Part shown: positions 39,615-49,239 of the stretch, piece by piece
How positions within the stretch are numbered: the stretch's first letter is position 1
Layout of the letters: each line of letters starts with the position of its first letter
Assembly: GCA_016710065.1 (NCBI GenBank)
Contig: JADJLP010000002.1
Coordinates: forward strand, 124,001 to 188,000
DNA from: Candidatus Ideonella esbjergensis
GTDB taxonomy: Bacteria > Pseudomonadota > Gammaproteobacteria > Burkholderiales > Burkholderiaceae_C
Direction: 5' to 3'
Length of the DNA stretch: 64,000 bases
Notes under the pieces: generated by a model
The model's input: only the letters and a program-made list of their open reading frames with translations
What the model was told of the DNA's origin: nothing
Databases searched by the model: none
Position numbers and translations under genes: made by a program

Positions 39615-40382
39615 TTGAACTTCCAAGGCAAGACCATCGTCATCACCGGCTCCAGCTCGGGCATAGGCGCCGAAACTGCGCGCCTGCTGCGTTTGAAGGG
39701 CGCGAAGGTGATCGGCGTGGACCGCAACGACCCCATGGTCACGCTGGACGGCTTCGTCAAGGCCGACCTGTCGGAGCAGTCCACCATCGACGCCGCCATC
39801 AAACAATTGCCGGCGCGCTTCGACGCGCTGTGCAACATCGCCGGCGTGCCCGGCACCGCGCCGGTGGACCTGGTGGGCCGCGTCAACTACCTGGGCCTGC
39901 GCCACCTGTGCCAGCGCGCGCTCGATCACCTGCCCGAGGGCGGCGCCATCGTCAACATCGCCTCCATCCTGGGCGCCGAATGGCCACAACGCTTGGACCT
40001 GCACAAGGCCCTGGGCGAGACCCCCAGCTTCGAGGCCGGCCTGGCCTGGCTGGCCAAACACCCGGTGCCGCAAGACACCTGCTACCAGTACTTCAAGGAG
40101 GCGCTGATCGTCTGGACGGTGACCCAGTCGCAGAAGTGGTTCCTGCAAAAGGGCGTGCGCATGAACTGCGTCGCACCGGGCCCGGTGTTCACGCCCATCC
40201 TGGGCGACTTCGTGCAGATGCTGGGCCAGGAGCGGGTGGAGAAAGACGCCTACCGCATGAAGCGCCCGGCCCTGGCCGACGAGATCGCGCCGGTGGTGGC
40301 CTTCTTGTGCTCGGACGCCTCGCGCTGGGTCAGCGGCATCAACCTGCCGGTGGACGGTGGGCTGGCGTCCACCTACCTCTGA
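39615..40382 (+). CDS. Short-chain dehydrogenase, coniferyl-alcohol dehydrogenase-like
   Basis: The 255-residue SDR has the cofactor motif TGSSSGIG (residues 10-17), NIAG, the active-site Ser region (NIASILG) and a YxxxK at CYQYFKEAL. The long insert between Ser and Tyr (GAEWPQRLDLHKALGET...) is typical of coniferyl-alcohol dehydrogenase CalA, also 255 residues. The TTG at 39615 is preferred since AAGGA precedes it; an ATG at 39588 lies within the inverted repeat and is less likely. It probably converts an aromatic allylic alcohol to the aldehyde used by the preceding dehydrogenase. Confidence 0.85.
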   Translation: MNFQGKTIVITGSSSGIGAETARLLRLKGAKVIGVDRNDPMVTLDGFVKADLSEQSTIDAAIKQLPARFDALCNIAGVPGTAPVDLVGRVNYLGLRHLCQRALDHLPEGGAIVNIASILGAEWPQRLDLHKALGETPSFEAGLAWLAKHPVPQDTCYQYFKEALIVWTVTQSQKWFLQKGVRMNCVAPGPVFTPILGDFVQMLGQERVEKDAYRMKRPALADEIAPVVAFLCSDASRWVSGINLPVDGGLASTYL

Positions 40383-40425
40383 CGCCATGCGATCACATTC
40401 CTAACAATAAAACACCGGAGACACC

Positions 40426-41565
40426 ATGAAGCACGTTTTGAGCAAGACATTCGCGGCCGCGCTGCTGGCCTTGGCTGGCACGGCGGCACAAGCCGACATC
40501 ACCCTGGGCGTGAACCTCTCGCTCACCGGTCCGCTGTCCTCGCTGGGCTTGCCCATCAAGGCCTCGCTGGACCTGTGGCCCGAGCGCATTGCGGGCGAGA
40601 AGATCAAGCTCATCGTGCTCGACGATGGCTCCGACACCTCCGGCGCGGTGAAGAACACGCGCCGCTTCATCACCGAGAACAAGGTCGATGCGCTGCTGGG
40701 CTCTTCGGGCGTGCCGGCCGTGCTGGCGATGGCGCCGGTGGCGGCCGAAGCGCACACGGTGCAACTGGCCTTTGCGCCGGCACCACGCCCCGGCGGCAAG
40801 GACGACTGGACCTTCCCGCTGCCGCAGCCGGTGTCGCTGATGTCAGACAGTGTGGCCAAGCGCATGCTGGCCGACAAGGTGCGCAAGGTGGCCTTCCTGG
40901 GCTGGAACGAAGGCTATGGCGAAATGTGGCTGCAGGCCTTCAGCGCCTCGGCCAAGAAGGCCGGGCTGGAGGTGGTGGCCACCGAGCGCTTTGCACCGCC
41001 CGACACCGCCATCACCGCTCAAGCCTTGAAGGTCATCGCCGCCAAGCCCGACGCAGTGCTGATCGTCGGCGCCGGCTCGGCCGCCGCGATGCCGCAGATC
41101 AACCTGCGTGAGCGCGGCTGGAGCGGCCCCATCTACCAGACCCATGGCGCGGCCTCGCCCGACCTGGTGCGCGTGGGAGGCAAGGCCATGAACGGCGCCA
41201 TCCTGCCGGCCGGCCCGGTGCTGGTGGCCGAGCAACTGGCGGCCAGCAACCCCATCAAGCCGGTGGCGGTGGCCTATGTGAACGCCTTTGAGAAGACCCA
41301 CGGCGCCAACTCGCGCACCCAGTTTGGCGCCCATGCCAACGACGCGTTGCTGGTGCTGCAACGCATCGTGCCGCTGGCGCTGAAGAAGGCCAAGCCGGGC
41401 ACGGCTGAATTTCGCCAGGCGCTGCGCGACGCGCTGGAGCGCGAGAAGGACATCGTCATCTCGCACGGCGTGCTCAATTTCACGCCGGCCGACCACATCG
41501 GTTTCGATGAGCGCGGCGTCGTGATGCTGAAGATCGAAGGCGGGCAGTTCGTGCTGCAGCGCTGA
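40426..41565 (+). CDS. ABC transporter substrate-binding protein (branched-chain amino acid/aromatic type)
   Basis: The 379-residue type-I periplasmic binding protein has a signal peptide (ALAGTAAQA). The mature part begins ITLGVNLSLTGPLSSLG, and IVLDDGSDTSGAVKNTRR and a TQFGAHANDALLVL segment match the Peripla_BP_6/LivK family, members of which often bind aromatic acids. No permease or ATPase genes are adjacent, so it must share a transporter elsewhere or act as a sensor. It sits between catabolic genes and the OM/RND cassette. Confidence 0.85.
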   Translation: MKHVLSKTFAAALLALAGTAAQADITLGVNLSLTGPLSSLGLPIKASLDLWPERIAGEKIKLIVLDDGSDTSGAVKNTRRFITENKVDALLGSSGVPAVLAMAPVAAEAHTVQLAFAPAPRPGGKDDWTFPLPQPVSLMSDSVAKRMLADKVRKVAFLGWNEGYGEMWLQAFSASAKKAGLEVVATERFAPPDTAITAQALKVIAAKPDAVLIVGAGSAAAMPQINLRERGWSGPIYQTHGAASPDLVRVGGKAMNGAILPAGPVLVAEQLAASNPIKPVAVAYVNAFEKTHGANSRTQFGAHANDALLVLQRIVPLALKKAKPGTAEFRQALRDALEREKDIVISHGVLNFTPADHIGFDERGVVMLKIEGGQFVLQR

Positions 41566-41620
41566 GACGAAAAGACGCCTGGCCGCCGAGCCCGGCCCCA
41601 TCCACCCGAGGAGACAACCC

Positions 41621-43360
41621 ATGAAACATCGCCAGACCTTGCTGGCGGTGGCAGCCGCGCTCGCGCTGCCCGCCGCCCACGCCTTCGACATCGAACTGCC
41701 CGATTCCGACGCCAAGCTGCGCCTGGACCTGACGCCCAAGTACAGCACCGCCTCTCGCTTGAAGAACCCGTCCACCGCGCTCACCCGCATGGACGTGGCC
41801 GTGGACCCCGGCACCATCAACGAAGACGACGGCGACCACAACTTCAAGAAGGGCCAGATCTCGAACCGCTACGACCTGCTGGCCGAGCTGGACCTGACGG
41901 CCAAGAACTACGGCGCCCGCATCAGCGGCACCGCCTGGCGCGACGCGGTCTATCTGCGCAAGAACAGCTACGGCGGCACGCCCATCTATGCCGGCGGCAA
42001 CCCCATAGGCGCCACCTACCCGCTGGCCAACAACGCCTACGCAACGCAGGCGCCCAACGACTTTCTCAAGGCCACGCGCGACCAGCACGGCCAGGGCAGC
42101 GAGATCCTCGACGCCTTCGTCTACGCCAAGGGCGACATCGGTGACATGAAGGGCACCGTGCGCCTGGGCAAGCACACGCTGCAATGGGGCGAGAGCCTGT
42201 TCTTCGGCCAGAACGGCATTGCCAATGCCCAAGGGCCGGTGGACATCGCCAAGATCGTCTCGGTGCCGGGCTGGCAGTTCAAGGAAGTGCTGCTGCCGGT
42301 GGAGCAGGTCTCGGCCTCGCTGCAGGTGGCCGAAGGCGTGTCACTGGGGGCTTACTACCAAATCAAGTGGCGCCCCAGCCGCATCCCTGGCGTGGGCAGC
42401 TTCTTCTCCAACCAGGACTACGTGGGCACCGGCATCGTCAACTTCGGCAACGACGCCAACGGCGCGCCCATCCTGCTGGCCTACGACCCCAACAAGGACC
42501 TCAAGCCCAAGAACTCGGGCCAGGGCGGCCTGCAAGTGCGCTGGAGCCCCACCGGCAGCGACTACGAGTTCGGCTTCTACGCCGCCCAGTACCACGACAA
42601 GACGCCCGCCGTGCCGGTGTTCGACTTCGTGAACGGCAACGTGCACCTGGCCTATGCCAGCGACATCCGCACCTACGGCGCCAGCGTCACCTCGTCCGTC
42701 GGCCAGCTGAACTGGGCGGTGGAGGGCTCGATCCGCGACAACGCGCCGCTCAACAGCGACCCAGCGGTGCTGGGCCTGGGCCCCATCCTCAGCTGCGACA
42801 CCGGCAGCGCTACGCCTTGCTACGCGGTGGGCCGCACCGGGCATCTGCAGGTCTCGGGCATCTACGTGCTGCAGCCCGGCGCGCTGTGGCAGGGTGGCGC
42901 GCTCTTGGGTGAGCTGGCCTACAACCGCACGCTGTCGGTGAGCAAGGACATCTTCGCCATCGGCCCCGGCGGCAGCAGCGCAGGCCTGGGCGGCAAGGAC
43001 CCGCACACCACCAAGGGCGCGTTCGCGCTGCGCCTGCTCTTTGAGCCGCAGTACTTCCAGGTGCTGCCGGGGCTGGACCTGTCGGTGCCGGTGGGCGTGG
43101 GCTACAACTTTGGCGGCCGCTCCTCGGCCATCGCCAACTTTGCCGGCGGCGCCTCGGACGCGGGCGACTTCAGCATCGGCCTGAGGGCCAAGTACCAGAG
43201 CGCCTGGAATGTGGCCCTGGTCTACAGCGACTTCTTCGGCACCGCCAAGACCTTCACCGAAACCCTGGTGCCCGGCACCGGCTCGCCGCGCCAGCTCACT
43301 TTCGGCCAGACGCTGAAAGACCGCGCCAATGTGTCCTTGAGCGTGTCGCGCACCTTCTGA
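41621..43360 (+). CDS. DUF1302 outer-membrane protein
   Basis: The 579-residue protein has a signal peptide (ALALPAAHA). Family features include FDIELPDSDAKLRLDLTPKY at the start, YDLLAELDLTAKNYG, RLGKHTLQWGESLFFG and a C-terminal NVSLSVSRTF ending in Phe, as expected of a beta-barrel inserted by BAM. DUF1302 genes regularly accompany DUF1329 and RND genes in aromatic, steroid and terpene catabolic clusters. It probably forms the outer-membrane pore or receptor of that system. Confidence 0.85.
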   Translation: MKHRQTLLAVAAALALPAAHAFDIELPDSDAKLRLDLTPKYSTASRLKNPSTALTRMDVAVDPGTINEDDGDHNFKKGQISNRYDLLAELDLTAKNYGARISGTAWRDAVYLRKNSYGGTPIYAGGNPIGATYPLANNAYATQAPNDFLKATRDQHGQGSEILDAFVYAKGDIGDMKGTVRLGKHTLQWGESLFFGQNGIANAQGPVDIAKIVSVPGWQFKEVLLPVEQVSASLQVAEGVSLGAYYQIKWRPSRIPGVGSFFSNQDYVGTGIVNFGNDANGAPILLAYDPNKDLKPKNSGQGGLQVRWSPTGSDYEFGFYAAQYHDKTPAVPVFDFVNGNVHLAYASDIRTYGASVTSSVGQLNWAVEGSIRDNAPLNSDPAVLGLGPILSCDTGSATPCYAVGRTGHLQVSGIYVLQPGALWQGGALLGELAYNRTLSVSKDIFAIGPGGSSAGLGGKDPHTTKGAFALRLLFEPQYFQVLPGLDLSVPVGVGYNFGGRSSAIANFAGGASDAGDFSIGLRAKYQSAWNVALVYSDFFGTAKTFTETLVPGTGSPRQLTFGQTLKDRANVSLSVSRTF

Positions 43361-43391
43361 CGAACCTTCTGAATCAAGCAGACCCCACACC

Positions 43392-44747
43392 ATGCATCAC
43401 AAGCACATCCTGGCCGCGCTGATCGCCGGCTTTTTTCTGGCCCCGCTCACCCAGGCGGCCGTGTCGGCCGACGAAGCCGCCAAGCTCAAGACCACGCTCA
43501 CGCCACTGGGCGCCGAGAAGGCCGCCAACAAGGACGGCAGCATCCCCACCTGGAGCGGCGGCCTGACCAAGGCCCCCGCCGGCTACAAGAGCGGCGACCC
43601 GCGCCCCGACCTGTTCCCCGGCGAGAAGCCGCTGCTGACCATCGACGCCAAGAACATGGCCCAGCACGAGGCCCGCCTGACCGACGGTGTGAAGGCGCTG
43701 ATGAAGAAATACCCCGGCTTCCACATCGACGTCTACCCCAGCCACCGCACCGCCGCCGCACCGCAATGGGTGTACGACAACACCGCCAAGAACGCCACCC
43801 GTGCCAAGCTGGTGGATGGTGGCCACGGCACCGAGAACGCCTATGGCGGCACGCCCTTCCCCTTGCCCAAGGACGGCTACGAGGTGTTCCAGAACCACCG
43901 CCTGGCCTGGGTGGGCAGCTACGTCCAGACGCCGGTGCGCGTGTGGGTGGTCACAGCCGACGGCAAGCGCGCCATGGCCTCGGGCGGCACGCAGAGCTTT
44001 CGCAAGCAGTATTACGACCCCGAAGGCAGCCTGGAAAAGTTCGACGGCTATGCCGGGCTGGGCAAGTTCGCGGTCAGCGAGCCCGGCTCCAAGGCGGGCG
44101 AAGCCATCCTGGCCCACGACGCACTCAACGCCAGCAACCCACGCGGTCTGTGGCAATACCTGGTGGGTCAGCGCCGCGTGCGCAAGGCCCCTTCGGTGGC
44201 CTACGACACGCCCGATTCGGTGACCTCGGGCATTGGCCTGTTCGACGAAGCCTTCAACCTCTTCGGCCCCATCGACAAGCACGAGCTGAAGCTGGTGGGC
44301 AAGAAAGAGATCTACATCCCCTACAACAACAACAAGGCTGCGGCGGCCCCGGTGGCCGAGCTGGTGACGCCGAACACGCTCAACCCCAACCAAGTACGTT
44401 GGGAGCTGCACCGCGTGTGGGAAGTGGAGGCCACGCTGGCGGCCGGCAAGCGCCACGTGGTGCCCAAGCGCAAGTACTACATCGACGAAGACAGCTGGCA
44501 GATCGCGCTGTTCGACGGCTGGGATGCCAAGGGCGAGCTCTGGCGCACCAACTACACGCTGTTCCTCACCGCCCCTGACATTCCGGCCGTGGTGGGCAAC
44601 ATGATGTGGGGCGGCTACGACCTGCAGACCGGCGCCTACTACCTGAACATGGCGTCGAACGAGCTCAAGACCCAGTACAAGCCGGTGGCGCCCATCCCGC
44701 GTTCGTTCTTCAGCCCTGAAGAACTGGCCAACGAAGGGGCGCGCTGA
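43392..44747 (+). CDS. DUF1329 envelope protein
   Basis: The 451-residue protein has a signal peptide (GFFLAPLTQA). LTPLGAEKAANKDGSIPTW and WSGG near the N-terminus, then YYDPEGSLEKF, LVGQRRVRKAP and KYYIDEDSWQIALFDGWD are DUF1329 hallmarks. The family has a LolB/LppX-like lipid-binding fold in predictions and is likely periplasmic or peripheral to the outer membrane. Its stop overlaps the next start (TGATG at 44745-44749). Function is unknown; the cassette suggests a role in moving hydrophobic compounds. Confidence 0.85.
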   Translation: MHHKHILAALIAGFFLAPLTQAAVSADEAAKLKTTLTPLGAEKAANKDGSIPTWSGGLTKAPAGYKSGDPRPDLFPGEKPLLTIDAKNMAQHEARLTDGVKALMKKYPGFHIDVYPSHRTAAAPQWVYDNTAKNATRAKLVDGGHGTENAYGGTPFPLPKDGYEVFQNHRLAWVGSYVQTPVRVWVVTADGKRAMASGGTQSFRKQYYDPEGSLEKFDGYAGLGKFAVSEPGSKAGEAILAHDALNASNPRGLWQYLVGQRRVRKAPSVAYDTPDSVTSGIGLFDEAFNLFGPIDKHELKLVGKKEIYIPYNNNKAAAAPVAELVTPNTLNPNQVRWELHRVWEVEATLAAGKRHVVPKRKYYIDEDSWQIALFDGWDAKGELWRTNYTLFLTAPDIPAVVGNMMWGGYDLQTGAYYLNMASNELKTQYKPVAPIPRSFFSPEELANEGAR

Positions 44748-45877
44748 TGGCGGCCGTCGCCAAGACCCGCCGCAGCGGGGCCATGCTGCTGCGGTGCGCC
44801 CTGCTGGGCAGCTTGGCGGCGGCACCTGTCTGCGGGGCGGCCGCTGAAGCCTCCACAAACGCCTCCACCAACGCCTCCACCAACGCAGCGGCCCCCGGCA
44901 CACCCCGGGTGCTGCGCGAGCCCGCCCTGCAAAGCCCCAAGGCCCTGGCCGCCGCCACGCTGGCCGTGGCCCGCGCGGGCAGCCGCCTGGTGGCGGTGGG
45001 CGAGCGCGGCACCGTGCTGCTCTCGGACGACGCCGGTGAGCACTGGCGCCAGGCCCAAACCGTGCCCGTGCAGGTGACCTTGACGGCGGTGCGCTTCATC
45101 AACGAGCGCACCGGCTGGGCGGTGGGCCACCTGGGCGTGATCCTGCGCAGCGACGACGCCGGCCAGACCTGGGCCCTGCAACTTGACGGCCAGCGAGCCG
45201 CCGCTGCGGTGGCCATTGCAGCCCGCGATCTCAACGATGAACGCGCCCAGCGCAACGCCCAGCGCTTTGCCGAGGAAGGCCCCGACAAGCCCTTCTTCGA
45301 CCTGGACTTTGCCGACGCGCAGCACGGCCTGGCCGTGGGGGCCTACAACCTGGCCTTTGCCACCGCCGACGGCGGCAAGACCTGGCAGCCCGCGCTGCAA
45401 CGCCTGCCCAACCCCAAGAGCCTGCACCTGTACGGCGTGCGCTATGTGGGTGGCAAGGTCTACGTGGTGGGCGAACAGGGCCTGCTGCTCAAGTCAGACG
45501 ACGGCGGTGCCAGCTTCAATGCCCTGGCCTCGCCCTACAAGGGCAGCTTCTTCGGCCTGCTGGCGGCGCGCTCGGGTGCGCTGATCGCCTATGGCCTGCG
45601 CGGCAGCGCGGTGCGCAGCACCGACCAGGGCGAACACTGGGAAGCGCTGGCCACCGGCCTGCCCATGAGCATCAGCGCCGGCGCCGATCTGGGCCCCGCC
45701 GGTCTGGCCTTGCTGAGCCAAACTGGCGACCTGATGGTCAGCCACGACGATGGCGCGAGCTTCCAAAAGATCGCGCCCAGCGGTGGCCCGCTGCCTGCGG
45801 CCGGCCTGGCCCTGGCCGACGACCACCACCTGGTCTACGCCAGCCTGCGCGGCATGCGACGCCAGGCCCTGCCGTGA
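44747..45877 (+). CDS. YCF48/BNR-repeat periplasmic protein
   Basis: The 376-residue protein has a signal peptide, then a low-complexity linker STNASTNASTNA encoded by three 12-bp repeats (about 44850-44888). It contains about six Asp-box repeats (SDDAGEHW, SDDAGQTW, TADGGKTW, SDDGGASF, STDQGEHW, SHDDGASF), forming a beta-propeller as in YCF48/HCF136-type proteins. It overlaps DUF1329 by one base and the RND gene by four. It may be an assembly or adaptor factor for the RND pump; this is inference. Confidence 0.82.
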   Translation: MAAVAKTRRSGAMLLRCALLGSLAAAPVCGAAAEASTNASTNASTNAAAPGTPRVLREPALQSPKALAAATLAVARAGSRLVAVGERGTVLLSDDAGEHWRQAQTVPVQVTLTAVRFINERTGWAVGHLGVILRSDDAGQTWALQLDGQRAAAAVAIAARDLNDERAQRNAQRFAEEGPDKPFFDLDFADAQHGLAVGAYNLAFATADGGKTWQPALQRLPNPKSLHLYGVRYVGGKVYVVGEQGLLLKSDDGGASFNALASPYKGSFFGLLAARSGALIAYGLRGSAVRSTDQGEHWEALATGLPMSISAGADLGPAGLALLSQTGDLMVSHDDGASFQKIAPSGGPLPAAGLALADDHHLVYASLRGMRRQALP

Positions 45878-48360
45878 GCGGCCTGGGCCATCCCCACGAA
45901 CCACGAAACACCATGCACGCCGACTCTCCCCTGGACCACCAGCCCGTGGTGGCCCGCCTCGAAGACTTCGACACCCGCTCGGGCTCACGCATCGAGCGCG
46001 CCTTCTTCAACCACCGGCCCTGGGTGATGGCGCTCTGCCTGCTCATCACCGTGCTGCTGGGCTGGCAGGCCCTGGGCCTGCGCCTGAACGCCAGCTTCGA
46101 GAAGACCATCCCCACGCAGCACCCCTACATCGCCAACTACCTGGCCAACAAGGGCAACCTGGCCGGCCAGGGCAATGCCCTGCGCATCGTGGTGGAGACC
46201 ACCGGCGCGTCCATTTTTGACAAGGCCTATCTAGCCACGCTGCAACAGCTCAACGACGAAATTTTCCTGCTGCCGGGCGTGGACCGGCCCTTCATGAAGT
46301 CGCTGTGGACCAGCAACACCCGCTGGGTGGCGGTGACCGAGGAGGGCCTGGACGGCAACACCGTGATGGGCGACGCCTACGACGGCTCGCCCGCCGCGCT
46401 GGCCGAGGTGCGCGCCAACGTGGAGCGCTCGGGCGAGATCGGCCAGTTGGTGGCGGGCGACTTCAAGTCCAGCATCGTCTTCGTGCCGCTGCTGGACAAG
46501 AACCCCAAGACCGGCGAGGCGCTGGACTACGGCGAGCTCTCGCGCAAAATCGAAGCCTTGCGTGACAAATACCAATCGGACACCGTGCGCATCCACGTGG
46601 TGGGCTTTGCCAAGGTGGTGGGCGACCTCATCGAGGGCCTGCAGCAGGTGCTGGTGTTCTTTGGCCTGGCGCTGCTGATCTGCGCCGCCGTGCTCTACGG
46701 CTACACCCGCTGCGCCCGCAGCACCGCGCTGGTGGTGGCCTGCTCGCTCATCGCCGTGGTCTGGCAGTTTGGCCTGCTGGCGCTGCTGCACTACGAGCTG
46801 GACCCGTATTCGGTGCTGGTGCCCTTTCTGGTGTTCGCCATCGGCATGAGCCACGGCGCGCAGAAGATGAACGGCATCATGCAGGACATAGGCCGGGGCA
46901 CCCACAAGGTGGTGGCCGCGCGCTACACCTTCCGCCGCCTGATCGTGGCCGGGGCCACGGCGCTGTTGTGTGATGCGGTGGGCTTTGCGGTGCTAGCCAT
47001 CATCCAGATCCAGGTCATTCAAGACCTGGCCGTGATCGCCAGCATCGGCGTGGCGGTGCTGATCTTCACCAACCTGGTGCTGCTGCCCATCCTGCTGAGC
47101 TATGTGGGCGTGGGTGCTCAGGCCGCGCGGCGCAGCCTGCGGCTGGAGGACCTCAATGACCATGATGAGCTGACCCGCTCGGGCACCCTGGTGCAACGCC
47201 GCACCTGGCTGTGGGTCTTTCTCGACCGGTTCACGCAGCGCGGCCCGGCCCTGGCCACCATCGCCGTGAGCCTGCTGCTGGCCGCCGGCGGCTACGCCAT
47301 CAGCCTGAAGCTGCAGATCGGCGACCTGGACCCGGGCGCCCCCGAGCTGCGCGCCGACTCGCGCTACAACCGCGACAACGCCTACCTGGCACAGCACTAC
47401 GCCGCCAGCAGCGACATCCTGACGGTGATGGTGAGCACCCCCGAAGACCAGTGCACCCAGTACGACACCCTGGCCCAGGTCGACCGCCTGGCCTGGCAGC
47501 TGGAACAGTTGCCGGGGGTGGAGTCCACCAACTCCATGGCCGCGCTCTCGAAGCTGGCCATGGTGGGCTACAACGAGGGCAACCTGAAGTGGTTCGAGCT
47601 GTTCCCCAATGCCAGCGCGCTGGGCGGGGTGCAGACCCGCGCACCGCGTGAGCTGTTCAACCAGGGCTGCTCGTTCTTGTCGCTGTACGTGTACCTGAAG
47701 GACCACAAGGCCGAGACGCTGGACCGAGTCGTGGCTGAAGTCGAAGGCTTCATCAACGCCAACCCGAGCCAGGACGTGAAGTTCATGCTGGCCGCCGGCA
47801 GTGCCGGCATCGACGCGGCCACCAACATCGTGGTCAAGCAGGCCATGCACGAGATGCTGCTGTGGGTCTATGGCGCCGTGCTGCTGCTGTGCTGGTTCAC
47901 CTTCCGCTCCTGGCGGGCGGTGTTGTGCGCGGTGCTGCCGCTGGTGCTCACCTCCATCCTGTGCGAGGCCCTGATGGTGCTGCTGGGCATGGGCGTGAAA
48001 GTGGCCACGCTGCCGGTGATTGCGCTGGGCGTGGGCATCGGCGTGGACTACGCGCTGTACGTGCTGAGCGTGATGCTGGCGCAGTTGCGCGCGGGCGAGA
48101 GCCTCTCGGCGGCCTACCTGCACGCGCTGCAGTTCACCGGCCGGGTGGTGATGCTCACCGGCATCACCCTGGCCCTGGCCGTTGGCACCTGGGCCTTTTC
48201 GCCCATCAAGTTCCAGGCCGACATGGGCATCTTGCTGGCGTTCATGTTCGTCTGGAACATGGTGGGGGCGCTGGTGCTGTTGCCCGCACTTGCACACTTT
48301 CTCCTTTCTCCTTCGCAGCAAGCTGCGGATAAGCCTGCAGCCGCTGCTTTGGCTGCGTGA
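45874..48360 (+). CDS. RND-superfamily (MMPL) exporter
   Basis: The 828-residue protein has a 2x(1+5) membrane layout: TM1 near residues 50-72, a large periplasmic loop, five TMs at about 250-430, a second TM near 470, a second loop and five final TMs (about 660-815). The GVGIGVDYALYVL and FAIGMSHGAQKMNG segments sit at the usual RND TM4/TM10 positions. It belongs to the hydrophobe/amphiphile (HAE3/MMPL) branch. The GTG at 45874 gives a GTGA overlap with the upstream stop; an ATG at 45913 is an alternative. It is probably the energised component of the envelope cassette. Confidence 0.87.
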   Translation: MSGLGHPHEPRNTMHADSPLDHQPVVARLEDFDTRSGSRIERAFFNHRPWVMALCLLITVLLGWQALGLRLNASFEKTIPTQHPYIANYLANKGNLAGQGNALRIVVETTGASIFDKAYLATLQQLNDEIFLLPGVDRPFMKSLWTSNTRWVAVTEEGLDGNTVMGDAYDGSPAALAEVRANVERSGEIGQLVAGDFKSSIVFVPLLDKNPKTGEALDYGELSRKIEALRDKYQSDTVRIHVVGFAKVVGDLIEGLQQVLVFFGLALLICAAVLYGYTRCARSTALVVACSLIAVVWQFGLLALLHYELDPYSVLVPFLVFAIGMSHGAQKMNGIMQDIGRGTHKVVAARYTFRRLIVAGATALLCDAVGFAVLAIIQIQVIQDLAVIASIGVAVLIFTNLVLLPILLSYVGVGAQAARRSLRLEDLNDHDELTRSGTLVQRRTWLWVFLDRFTQRGPALATIAVSLLLAAGGYAISLKLQIGDLDPGAPELRADSRYNRDNAYLAQHYAASSDILTVMVSTPEDQCTQYDTLAQVDRLAWQLEQLPGVESTNSMAALSKLAMVGYNEGNLKWFELFPNASALGGVQTRAPRELFNQGCSFLSLYVYLKDHKAETLDRVVAEVEGFINANPSQDVKFMLAAGSAGIDAATNIVVKQAMHEMLLWVYGAVLLLCWFTFRSWRAVLCAVLPLVLTSILCEALMVLLGMGVKVATLPVIALGVGIGVDYALYVLSVMLAQLRAGESLSAAYLHALQFTGRVVMLTGITLALAVGTWAFSPIKFQADMGILLAFMFVWNMVGALVLLPALAHFLLSPSQQAADKPAAAALAA

Positions 48361-48381
48361 CCCAAGATGGGAACCCTTTGT

Positions 48382-49236
48382 ATGAATGATCAGTATGTGA
48401 GCGTGAATGGCCTGAAGGTCCGGTACCGAGACTCTGGTGGCCACGGCCCTGCCGTGTTGTTGCTGCACGGCGTGGGTGGCTCGCTGGAACTGTGGTCAGG
48501 CCAATTCGCCCCGGCCAACGCCGACCTGCGCCTCATCGCCGTGGACTTGCCAGGGCACGGGCTGTCGGATTTCAACGTGCGGCCGGACTCACCGGGAAGC
48601 TTTGCGGCACTGCTGTGGCGGGTTCTCGACGCGTTGAAGCTGGACTGCGTGCATTTGGTGGGCAATTCTCTGGGGGCCGCGATCTGTCTGCAGATGCATT
48701 CAATTCAGCCTGCGCGCGTGCTCAGCTTGCTGTTGGCTGCGGCCGCCGCCCTGGGACGCGAAACACCCATGCCGTTCAGGTTGATGACGCTGCCAGGTCT
48801 GGGCGAGTTGATGGCGCGACCTGGTGAAGCGGCCATCCGGCAGCAGATCCAGGCGATCTTTGGTCCGGAATTTGGGGTGACGGCCGAAGCCCGGAGCCTC
48901 ATACGCCGAAACGTGATGCGTCCCGGGGCCCAGCGTGCCTTCCTGGGCTGCATCAGGCAGATGACGACTTTGGGGGGGCAGCGCGGTGAGTTGATCGAAC
49001 AAGCGCAGGCCTCACTGGCGGCCAGTCACGTCCCCACGCTCTTGATTCACGGCCGTGAGGATGCCGTCATCCCCCTGAAGCACTCTGAGCGAACCCGCCG
49101 ACGGCTCGCGAACGTCAATCTGATCGTCATTGACCATTGCGGACATACACCGCAGTTTGAGAAGCCAGGGGTCTTCAATGACCATTTGAACGCGCTGGTC
49201 CACCATGGGTTTTCCGTTGCATGGAATTGCTCATAA
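48382..49236 (+). CDS. Alpha/beta hydrolase
   Basis: The 284-residue hydrolase has HGVGGSLELW (oxyanion region), DLPGHGLSD, nucleophile elbow VGNSLGA, HGREDAVIP with the acid and DHCGHTPQFE with the catalytic His. It is close to esterases and meta-cleavage-product hydrolases. It follows the RND gene by 21 bp and may cleave an aromatic ester substrate for the cluster. An earlier ATG at 48367 is possible. Base composition is less GC-rich in its second half, hinting at separate acquisition. It converges on glmS. Confidence 0.8.
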   Translation: MNDQYVSVNGLKVRYRDSGGHGPAVLLLHGVGGSLELWSGQFAPANADLRLIAVDLPGHGLSDFNVRPDSPGSFAALLWRVLDALKLDCVHLVGNSLGAAICLQMHSIQPARVLSLLLAAAAALGRETPMPFRLMTLPGLGELMARPGEAAIRQQIQAIFGPEFGVTAEARSLIRRNVMRPGAQRAFLGCIRQMTTLGGQRGELIEQAQASLAASHVPTLLIHGREDAVIPLKHSERTRRRLANVNLIVIDHCGHTPQFEKPGVFNDHLNALVHHGFSVAWNCS

Positions 49237-49239
49237 CCG

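Noticed and set aside
46993..48468. A 491-codon minus-strand frame opposite the RND gene
   Set aside because: It is rich in His/Gln/Arg, typical of antisense to a GC-rich membrane protein gene, and has no domain match.
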